NCBI GenBank assembly: GCA_023622765.1
Contig: JAMNYO010000056.1
Coordinates: 62,001-126,000 of the forward strand
Reading direction: 5' to 3'
Source of the DNA: Bacteroidota bacterium
GTDB taxonomy: Bacteria; Bacteroidota; Bacteroidia; Bacteroidales; Dysgonomonadaceae
DNA: 64,000 nt
The position numbers and the translations under genes were made by a program. The notes under the pieces were generated by a model. That model ran no database searches. It saw only the letters and a list, made by a program, of their open reading frames with translations, and was not told the origin of the DNA. This document shows, in pieces, positions 1 through 6,470 of the stretch; position 1 is the stretch's first letter; every line of letters begins with the position of its first letter.

Positions 1-208
1 TCCGGAAGAGGGTTGACTTACCGGCTCCATCGGGGCCGATGATCCCGTGTATCTCCCCTTTGTTGACCCGGAAGGTGACCCCGTTCAACGCCTTCACGTC
101 GCCGTCGCCGTTACCGTAATGGTTGCCGTCACCTTTGCCCTTACCCTTTTTACCCTTTTTGCCGAGCCCCGTGCTATACGTCTTATGTAGGTTTTCTACA
201 ACAATCAT
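1..208 (-). CDS. ABC transporter ATP-binding protein, N-terminal part (cut by window edge)
   Basis: Only the first 69 codons are present; the gene runs off the left edge. The Walker A motif GPDGAGKST lies at residues 58-66, after the usual first strands ([11 protein letters not shown], then VKALNGVTF). Between them, at about residues 14-37, sits a Gly/Lys/Asp/Asn-rich low-complexity stretch (starting [12 protein letters not shown]) that ABC ATPases normally lack at this point. The gene is 72 bases downstream of the HlyD-like gene on the same strand, so it is probably the motor of a TetR-regulated export system of the YbhGFSR kind, in which the ATPase drives export with a membrane-fusion protein and an outer-membrane channel. 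The permeases would lie outside the window. Substrate unknown. Confidence 0.85.
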   Translation of the reverse strand, partial: MIVVENLHKTYSTGLGKKGKKGKGKGDGNHYGNGDGDVKALNGVTFRVNKGEIHGIIGPDGAGKSTLFR

Positions 209-280
209 CTTCGTCAAATCTTTATGCTACCCATTTAGCCTTCGCCTTACGTTTGCTGTTTGCTCTATTATTTCGCCTCA

Positions 281-1189
281 TCAATCAAACTTTACCTCGC
301 CGTACATCCCTATTTTAAGGTAGCCGTCGTTTGGTACCGACACCTTCATCGCGTAGACCAGGTTGGCCCGTTCGTTCTTGGTCTGTATGGTTTTGGGGGT
401 GAATTCCGACTTGTCGGAGATCCAGCTAATTCGACCGCTGTAGGTGCGTGCGCCGCCTTCCCCGTCGTCTACCCGAACGGTAACCGTATCACCCAGCTTC
501 ACCTTCGCCAGTTGGTCGTTCGTCACGTACGCACGAAGAAACATCCTCTCGGTATCCGCGATTTTAAAGAGCGGTGTTCCCATAGCAGCCAATTCTCCCG
601 CTTCCGCGTACTTGTTGAGCACGGTACCAGTGATGGGTGCCCTCACCTTGGTTTTCTCCAGTTGATCCTCCAGTTGGGCGATCTGTATCTCCAACGTGGA
701 GCTTTGTGCCGTTACCTGTGCGCTGCTCTGTCTCAGCACGGTTTGATGGGCATCCAGTTCGCTGCGCAGCACCTCCAGTTGCGCCACGATATCGTCCAGT
801 TGCTTTTGGTTCGCCGCGTTCGATTCAATCAGTCGCTCCACACGCTCTCGCTCCCTTTCCAGGGTATTGATCTGCTCTTGGATGGCCGCCGTCTGCTTGC
901 GAATATTGGGTTGTTGCGCCTTTACCCCTATTGCGCTTGAAAGAAGGCTCAGCTTCTGCAGGTGGAGCTGCGTGCTATCGATAAGCCCCACCAACTCCCC
1001 CTCCTGTAGTTGCCGACCCTCCTCCGCGTTCAACTCCAGGATAAGCCCGTTCGCTTGCGATGACACGATAATCTCGGTCGCCTCGAACGAACCGGTAGCG
1101 TCAAATGCCGTCTCCCCAGCGCCGCAAGAGGATAGGGCAATGGCAGTGAGTGTTACTATGGCCAAAAAAATAATTCTGCTAGGTTTCAT
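281..1189 (-). CDS. HlyD-family periplasmic adaptor lipoprotein (membrane fusion protein)
   Basis: 302 residues. The N-terminus is a lipoprotein signal ending in LSSC (Cys22), so the protein is probably anchored in the inner membrane facing the periplasm. A biotinyl-lipoyl-like half (SQANGLILELNAEEG) is followed by a long coiled-coil hairpin at about residues 95-170, the second lipoyl half (VRAPITGTVLNKYAEAGE) and a beta-barrel region near the C-terminus. This is the layout of YbhG/HlyD adaptors that join an inner-membrane ABC exporter to a TolC-type channel. It lies between the TolC-like gene (87 bases upstream) and the ABC ATPase (72 bases downstream), all on the minus strand, consistent with one efflux operon. 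Confidence 0.88.
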   Translation of the reverse strand: MKPSRIIFLAIVTLTAIALSSCGAGETAFDATGSFEATEIIVSSQANGLILELNAEEGRQLQEGELVGLIDSTQLHLQKLSLLSSAIGVKAQQPNIRKQTAAIQEQINTLERERERVERLIESNAANQKQLDDIVAQLEVLRSELDAHQTVLRQSSAQVTAQSSTLEIQIAQLEDQLEKTKVRAPITGTVLNKYAEAGELAAMGTPLFKIADTERMFLRAYVTNDQLAKVKLGDTVTVRVDDGEGGARTYSGRISWISDKSEFTPKTIQTKNERANLVYAMKVSVPNDGYLKIGMYGEVKFD

Positions 1190-1276
1190 ATACTTCTTTT
1201 TTCAAATTAATCATGTGTGCCGCTTACCGCATGACTTAGCAACCAGGTAGTATGGTTCAGTCACGTGGAGTTTTCA

Positions 1277-2617
1277 TCACTCCATATTTACCGTGTTTTT
1301 AAGCGCGTAGAGCGACATCAGGTACTGTATCTCATGTAGCGTCTTGGCCTGTGTCGCTGCCTCCTCGGCGAGGAGTTCCTTCATCAGGTCAGACATGGTC
1401 AGCGTTCCATTTTCCACCTTCGCCTCTGCCGCTTCCCGCATGATCCGATGGTGTTGGATAATTTCGTCGTCCTCCTCCATCGTCTTCCTATACCGTTCCA
1501 TCTCCACCCGCTGGCGTGGGATATCCATGTCCAGTTGGTAGAGGAAAGTCTCCCGTTGCGCGTTCACCGCCTCTTTTTGCAGGTTGATCATCCTCAGGTC
1601 ATTCTTCCGCGTGTAGAGAGAGCTGAAGTTCCAGGTGAGCCTGATGCCCCCCACGAAATAGGGCGCAAACTCGTTCTCGAACATGTTCAGCCCCGGTTTA
1701 CCGTATCCCCCTTGCGCGAACGCCCCGATAACCGGTCGGCTTCTCGCGTTGAGCAACGATCGTTTCGAATCGATCGCGTTCTCTTGCGCTTGGAATAGTG
1801 CCCATTCAGGCCGGTTGGTCGGCAAGCTCGTTGCTTGCAGGAGCGTTTGAAGGGTCGCCTCCGTTCCCGGTTCCGGCTTCACGAAAGTCATCCCGGTATC
1901 CATCGGCTCACCGGTGAGTACCGACAACACGTGAACGTACGCTTCGAGAGCCGATTCTAATTGCACCCGTTGCTGCTTGGCCTTTAACTGTTCCACCTTC
2001 ACCGTACTCACATCCGCTTCGTTGGCCAACCCATTCTCCAGGTAAGCCGTCACCTTGTCGAGGTTCCGTTGTAACTCGCTTTCCAGGGTACCCTGTTGGT
2101 GTAGGTTCGCCTTCATCAACAAGATGCCGAAAAAGACGTTGTTTACCCGTTCCCTCAGCCCGTACACCTCCGTCTCCAGTTGTTGCAACTCCAGTTGGGC
2201 ACCCGCTTCCAACTCCTTTTTTCGTGCCGCGATTTGTCCCCCGTCCCATATCAATTGGTTCAGCTCCGCCACCACCCGGTACTGGTCCTTATCCGGTACC
2301 GGCACCTCAATGGGCGGCATACCCTCCGGCAAATCCAGGTTGATCTTCGTCACGTCGGACTGCCAGGAGGCTTGTGCGTTAAAGCTCCCTTGCGGCAGGT
2401 AGGCACGGTTGGCATTGGCGATGGTGTACTCCTTGGTTTTCTCGATGATACCGTATCGGGCCATGGCCGGATAGTTCTCCCGCGCCAACTCTTGACATCG
2501 ATCGATCGTAATAGCTTGCCCCTTTACCACCAGTGAAAGCGCTCCAATAAACCATACGAGGCAGATAAACCCGACGTTCTTGAGCTGTTTGTAATACTTT
2601 ATGAATTCGGTAAGCAT
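1277..2617 (-). CDS. TolC-family outer-membrane efflux protein
   Basis: 446 residues from the chosen ATG at 2617, which begins a normal signal peptide (hydrophobic stretch FICLVWFIGALSLVV, cleavage near KGQA/ITID). An ATG at 2707 would add 30 residues ahead of the signal but lies only 5 bases after the tetR stop, so coupling from there cannot be ruled out. The mature part has the two-fold helical repeat typical of OEP proteins (ITIDRCQELARENYP, then alternating long helices and strands such as GAFAQGGYG). It would form the outer-membrane channel of the tripartite exporter with the HlyD and ABC genes downstream. Confidence 0.87.
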   Translation of the reverse strand: MLTEFIKYYKQLKNVGFICLVWFIGALSLVVKGQAITIDRCQELARENYPAMARYGIIEKTKEYTIANANRAYLPQGSFNAQASWQSDVTKINLDLPEGMPPIEVPVPDKDQYRVVAELNQLIWDGGQIAARKKELEAGAQLELQQLETEVYGLRERVNNVFFGILLMKANLHQQGTLESELQRNLDKVTAYLENGLANEADVSTVKVEQLKAKQQRVQLESALEAYVHVLSVLTGEPMDTGMTFVKPEPGTEATLQTLLQATSLPTNRPEWALFQAQENAIDSKRSLLNARSRPVIGAFAQGGYGKPGLNMFENEFAPYFVGGIRLTWNFSSLYTRKNDLRMINLQKEAVNAQRETFLYQLDMDIPRQRVEMERYRKTMEEDDEIIQHHRIMREAAEAKVENGTLTMSDLMKELLAEEAATQAKTLHEIQYLMSLYALKNTVNME

Positions 2618-2712
2618 AGTGTGTTTGATGAGACCGATAAATCTAATAAACCCGTTAAGCTGGTTTTTTCGTGTACTAACAGGTAAGTTGATAAGATGCA
2701 TAAGCATTCGTT

Positions 2713-3300
2713 TTATTGGTTAATTTTGGTGATCCATTCCCATATTTTTTCCTTTCGCCGCATCACGAAATCGGCGAACTCCTCTTCCTCTACCAATCCC
2801 GACGAGATGAACAGTGGCTTGGCCACGAACGAGAACATAATCAAACTCAGTAAGTTGGCGATAAAATCGGGTACAGATACCTCCATCCCGTTCTCCTTCA
2901 ACTGCTTCTCTATCACCGGTTTCGCGAAGAGTCGCGCATCACGGGTGATATCCACGAAAAGATCCTCGTTAACCGTCCATTCATTAAGGATGAAGATGGG
3001 GAGCTCCTCATGTTCAAGGAGCAGTTGGGTATAGTTCTCGGCAATGGTCTCCACTTTCTCTTTAAGCGACACCGTCTCATCCGACAAAACCGGGATCATC
3101 ACCTCCAAAAGCATCCAGAGCTTATTTTTCACCACCTCCTTGTAAAGCCTCTCTTTACTCCCAAAGTAGTAGTTGAGCAGCGCCAGGTTAATGCCTGCCT
3201 CTTCGGCAATCTCCCTCGTTTTAGTTGCCGCGTACCCTTTTTGCGTAAAGAGCTTGCTGGCGGCTTTGATGATTTTTTGTTCGGTAGTTAACGGTTCCAT
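2713..3300 (-). CDS. TetR-family transcriptional regulator
   Basis: 195 residues. The N-terminal TetR helix-turn-helix is clear at about residues 8-54 (KIIKAASKLFTQKGY, then TREIAEEAG and LLNYYFGSKERLYKEV). The remaining helices form the ligand-binding and dimer part, too variable to name an inducer. It is the first gene of the minus-strand efflux operon and is preceded by a perfect 31-bp palindrome whose left half contains its own -33 promoter box. The simplest reading is an autorepressor that shuts off the whole operon until a toxic or lipid-like ligand binds. Start at 3300 gives a leader of roughly 15 bases from the predicted promoter. Confidence 0.92.
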   Translation of the reverse strand: MEPLTTEQKIIKAASKLFTQKGYAATKTREIAEEAGINLALLNYYFGSKERLYKEVVKNKLWMLLEVMIPVLSDETVSLKEKVETIAENYTQLLLEHEELPIFILNEWTVNEDLFVDITRDARLFAKPVIEKQLKENGMEVSVPDFIANLLSLIMFSFVAKPLFISSGLVEEEEFADFVMRRKEKIWEWITKINQ

Positions 3301-3318
3301 ACCTTTAGTTTTGAATCG

Positions 3319-3350
3319 CGAATATAGCGTCTCTTTTCAAATTAAACAAA
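3319..3350 (-). promoter_or_regulatory. Predicted promoter of the tetR efflux operon
   Basis: On the minus strand, TTTG (3350-3347) is followed by exactly 20 bases and TATATTCG (3326-3319). This fits the Bacteroidetes TTTG-N19-21-TAnnTTTG pattern with one change in the -7 box. The -33 TTTG is part of the neighbouring palindrome. Confidence 0.75.
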
Positions 3351-3371
3351 TGATTAAATCATTTGTTTAAT
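3341..3371. promoter_or_regulatory. 31-bp perfect inverted repeat, probable TetR operator
   Basis: Two 15-base arms, ATTAAACAAATGATT and AATCATTTGTTTAAT, surround a single central A at 3356 and are perfectly complementary. The palindrome overlaps the -33 box of the tetR promoter, where a bound dimer would block sigma contact. Size, symmetry and position match operators of self-regulating TetR proteins. The restriction gene starts 89 bases to the right, but its own promoter is outside the palindrome. Confidence 0.8.
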
Positions 3372-3430
3372 CCTTGATGCCTTTTTTGCTGTTTCTTATG
3401 CCTAAAAGGATATATGCAGACTTTTTTATG

Positions 3431-3453
3431 TATCTTTGTCCTAATACTAGGAC
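3431..3453 (+). promoter_or_regulatory. Predicted promoter of the restriction-modification genes with overlapping palindrome
   Basis: TATCTTTG at 3431-3438 matches the Bacteroidetes -7 box; no clear TTTG -33 box is seen at the right spacing. A 16-base inverted repeat, GTCCTA-ATAC-TAGGAC, occupies 3438-3453, directly over the expected transcription start and just ahead of the ATG at 3460. It may be an operator for timing restriction gene expression; no separate controller gene is seen. Confidence 0.5.
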
Positions 3454-3459
3454 TAGAAT

Positions 3460-4236
3460 ATGGATAAAGAAACATTCATCGGGTTATTGCGTAATGCTGT
3501 TGGCCAGTTCGGAAAAACCATAAGTACAAAAGATGGGCATTGGGTGGTCAAGGGATTTATTGATATTTACAAGAACATTTATACCATATCCTCAGATACC
3601 AAGGTTATTTCCAAAATCATAGAACTTTATCTTTTCCCGAAGATTTTGGATTTTGCTGCTCAAAATGAATTAGATATAGAGTTGACTGATAAACAAAACT
3701 TTTATCCTGACATCACGTTTAAAGACAAGGAAGGCAATCTGTTTGCAGTAGATTTGAAAAGTAGCTATCGTAAAAGCTCAACTCGAATAAATGGTATGAC
3801 TTTAGGTGCCTTTACAGGGTATTTCCGTGATAGGAAAAGCCTTAAAAATACTACTTATCCTTATGATGACTACAAAGCACATGTTGTTTTGGGAGTTATA
3901 TATGATACTGTACATAACATTGATGAACGAAAAACATACACGTTAAATAACCTGAATGAGATTGTTTCTGTCATTAGGAATTTTCAGTTTTTTGTACAAG
4001 AAAAATGGAAAATCGCGATTGATCGCCCAGGAAGTGGAAACACAAAAAACATTGCTTCAGTAAACAACATTCAAGACTTGTTGAATGGTAACGGTACATT
4101 TGCCAATCTTGGCGAAGAGGTCTTCAACGACTATTGGATGTATTACCTAACTGCCGATATGGCAAAGAAAGCAGAATTACCCAAACCATATTACAAAAAT
4201 ATAGCTGAATATAAACAATTCAAACATTTGCAATAA
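3460..4236 (+). CDS. Type II restriction endonuclease, EcoRV family (predicted GATATC)
   Basis: 258 residues, close to EcoRV (245). Similarity to EcoRV recalled from memory is extensive: SDTKV near residue 45, the Q-loop QN at 79-80, the catalytic signature YPD(84)...D98-L-K100 matching EcoRV Asp74/Asp90/Lys92, and the recognition loop GSGNT at 191-195 followed by KNIAS. Because the loop that reads the bases is conserved, the same target, GATATC, is predicted, with blunt cleavage. The stop overlaps the methyltransferase start (TAATG), so the two are translationally coupled. The gene is more AT-rich than its neighbours, suggesting transfer. The endonuclease precedes its methylase, a risky order that usually needs regulation. 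Confidence 0.93.
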   Translation: MDKETFIGLLRNAVGQFGKTISTKDGHWVVKGFIDIYKNIYTISSDTKVISKIIELYLFPKILDFAAQNELDIELTDKQNFYPDITFKDKEGNLFAVDLKSSYRKSSTRINGMTLGAFTGYFRDRKSLKNTTYPYDDYKAHVVLGVIYDTVHNIDERKTYTLNNLNEIVSVIRNFQFFVQEKWKIAIDRPGSGNTKNIASVNNIQDLLNGNGTFANLGEEVFNDYWMYYLTADMAKKAELPKPYYKNIAEYKQFKHLQ

Positions 4237-5303
4237 TGTCATCGCAATTAGCCTTTTTTTCTGAATATATACCAACGGTTGCTAAGTTCCCATCTACTCG
4301 TTACCAAGGGAGTAAGCAGAAGTTTGTTGATTGGATATGGGATTGCGTTAAAGATATTCCTTTCCACTCTGCTTTGGATGCTTTTGGAGGAACTGGTAGT
4401 GTCTCTTTCCGCTTGAAAGAAGAGGGTAAAAAAGTCACATATAATGATATTCTCCCGTTTAATTACATTATTGGTAGGGCTTTGATTGAAAACAAAGATA
4501 CGTACCTAGACGATTCAGAGGTTGCCAGCTTGTTGAAGAAGAACGGAGAAGTCCGGTATCCCGATTTCATAACACGTACGTTCAAGGATATATATTTCAC
4601 AGATGAAGAAAATCGCTGGTTAGATGTTGTTTCTACAAATATCCGATGTATAAATAATCCTTATAAGCAAGCCATAGCTTACTTCGCTTTGTTTCAATCT
4701 TGCATCATCAAACGCCCTTATAACCTTTTTCATCGAAGAAATCTTTACGTTAGGCTGCAAAAGGTAGAACGAAGTTTCGGTAATAAGAAAACATGGGATA
4801 CCCCGTTTGATACTCATTTTCGCAAATTTGTTGAAGAAGCTAACAATGCGATTTTTGATAATGAACAACTTTGTCTTTCAATAAATGAGAATGTTTTTGA
4901 TATAAAGGACTATTATGATTTTGTCTACATTGACACACCCTATTTAAATGAAAATGGTGTTGGTGTAGATTATGCTGATTTTTATCATTTTCTAAATGGG
5001 CTTTTAGATTATGATAATTGGAGTTCACAAATTGATTATAACAGCAAACATCGACGTCTGTATCGGCAACCGAATGTTTGGAATGATGCAGCAAGCATTC
5101 ATCAAGCATTTAAACGCCTTTTTGCACAGTTCCGTAATTCAACGATGGCTATATCCTATCGTTCTAATGGTATTCCTACAATAAATGAACTCGTTGAAAT
5201 TTTGGAAGGATTAGGTAAAAGTGTCAAAGTATATCAAAGTAATGAAATCAGATATGCTCTGAGTACAAGGCAATCCAATGAAGTGTTAATCGTAGCTCGT
5301 TAA
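4236..5303 (+). CDS. DNA adenine-N6 methyltransferase, D12 class (partner of EcoRV-type enzyme)
   Basis: 355 residues. Motif order is that of Dam/M.EcoRV-type enzymes: motif X RYQGSKQKF (22-30), SAM-binding motif I DAFGGTGS (48-55), acidic ND at 70-71, and motif IV as DTPY (233-236) instead of the usual DPPY. It would methylate adenine in the cognate site and protect the host from the EcoRV-like nuclease. The ATG at 4236 overlaps the nuclease stop by one base. Base composition is AT-rich like the nuclease gene, so the pair likely arrived together. The Pro-to-Thr change in motif IV is tolerated in some D12 enzymes, so activity is likely but not shown. Confidence 0.92.
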   Translation: MSSQLAFFSEYIPTVAKFPSTRYQGSKQKFVDWIWDCVKDIPFHSALDAFGGTGSVSFRLKEEGKKVTYNDILPFNYIIGRALIENKDTYLDDSEVASLLKKNGEVRYPDFITRTFKDIYFTDEENRWLDVVSTNIRCINNPYKQAIAYFALFQSCIIKRPYNLFHRRNLYVRLQKVERSFGNKKTWDTPFDTHFRKFVEEANNAIFDNEQLCLSINENVFDIKDYYDFVYIDTPYLNENGVGVDYADFYHFLNGLLDYDNWSSQIDYNSKHRRLYRQPNVWNDAASIHQAFKRLFAQFRNSTMAISYRSNGIPTINELVEILEGLGKSVKVYQSNEIRYALSTRQSNEVLIVAR

Positions 5304-5385
5304 AATGCACTGTCCAAAATTAACGAACAACTCAAATTGAACAATAGAACCCCAAAACCCGAAAGGGATACTCTAAACTAGTATA

Positions 5386-6312
5386 ATGATGACAAGGTAT
5401 AAATTTGTTTTAATGACAAAGCGTAAACCTATCTTTTGGACACTTCTTAGCCTGCTTGTTTTCAGCGTTGTATCATGCAACCCATCGCATCCTACCCGTG
5501 AGCTGATCGTAGGCGGGGACAATGTGGTGATGATCCTGGATTTCGAAAACTCAATGGACAGCGTGAAGCAGGTCATTTGGCAGTTGAACACCTTCGAAAT
5601 CCCCCACATGCCCGACACGATGATCCGCCGCATGAAGACTGTGGATGACCACAAGTCGGTGGATAAACATACCAAGCTCCTAATCTGCTCTTCGAGCGGG
5701 GGTACTGTGATGGTCGATCGTGAGAGCAAAGAGTGCCTCTTTTACGCCCTCACGCCCAACGCCCACTCCGTGGAGTACCTTCCGGGCAATCGGGTAGCGG
5801 TCACGTTGTCTATCCATCCCAAGGGGAATCGCCTGGAGATTTACGATGTGAACTGTTCCAATGAAGTGCTGTACAGTGATTCCCTCTATTCCGGTCACGG
5901 CGTCACCTGGCTGGAGGGTAGGGGACTGCTCTACGCGCTGGGGTATGATGAGCTCAGGGCCTATTCGTTGGTCGACTGGGAGACCCCCAACCCGGGTTTG
6001 CGGCTAGAGAAGAAGTGGATACTACCGGAAACCGGCGGGCATGACCTCTACGCCTCTTCCGAGAATCAGCTGTTGATCTCCACATCGACGAAAGTGTGGC
6101 AGTTCGACCTAAACACCCACACTTTCGAACCATTCCATCCCATCGCTAACGAACCCGATGTCAAATCGGTCTATTACGATGAGAAAACGGGTCACCTCAT
6201 CTATACCAAGGGTGAAATAAGCTGGTGGACGCACAACATCTACAGCTTGAATCCAAACAAAACGATCATCATCCCGGGAATTGACGTCTACAAGGTGAGG
6301 GTCATCAAATAA
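5386..6312 (+). CDS. DUF6528-family lipoprotein, predicted beta-propeller
   Basis: 308 residues as an open frame; the start at 5413 (MTKRKPIF) gives a more normal lipoprotein signal ending VVSC. The body has repeated strands typical of a beta-propeller (ELIVGGDNVVMILD, LLICSSSGGTVMVDR, GHGVTWLEGRGLLYALGYDELRAYSL, GHDLYAS). The pattern NAHSVEYLPGNRVAV is recalled from DUF6528 proteins of Bacteroidetes and other bacteria. It is presumably outer-membrane anchored. Function unknown; the following ceramidase-like gene also carries a propeller, but 158 bases and an inverted repeat separate them, so co-transcription is uncertain. Confidence 0.75.
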   Translation: MMTRYKFVLMTKRKPIFWTLLSLLVFSVVSCNPSHPTRELIVGGDNVVMILDFENSMDSVKQVIWQLNTFEIPHMPDTMIRRMKTVDDHKSVDKHTKLLICSSSGGTVMVDRESKECLFYALTPNAHSVEYLPGNRVAVTLSIHPKGNRLEIYDVNCSNEVLYSDSLYSGHGVTWLEGRGLLYALGYDELRAYSLVDWETPNPGLRLEKKWILPETGGHDLYASSENQLLISTSTKVWQFDLNTHTFEPFHPIANEPDVKSVYYDEKTGHLIYTKGEISWWTHNIYSLNPNKTIIIPGIDVYKVRVIK

Positions 6313-6390
6313 TCGCTTGAATGTTTACAATCATCGAAAGAAGTGCCCTGTAAAATAAATGAACGACAAATTATGTGAAGAGGAGGCGCT

Positions 6391-6408
6391 ATGGTTTACC
6401 TAAACCAT
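6391..6408. promoter_or_regulatory. Inverted repeat upstream of the ceramidase-like gene
   Basis: ATGGTTT and AAACCAT flank ACCT, a perfect 7-bp dyad 62 bases before the next start codon. Its right arm runs into AACCATTTGTTTA, which differs by one base from the half-site AATCATTTGTTTA of the TetR operator at 3341-3371. It could be an operator or a transcript hairpin; no T-run follows. Confidence 0.35.
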
Positions 6409-6470
6409 TTGTTTACTCCGAGTTATGAAGAATTTTAGACTTACAATTAATCACCTCTAACAATACATTT

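Noticed and set aside
3372..3459. A separate controller (C) protein gene upstream of the restriction gene
   Set aside because: No reading frame with a helix-turn-helix fits between the TetR operator and the ATG at 3460.
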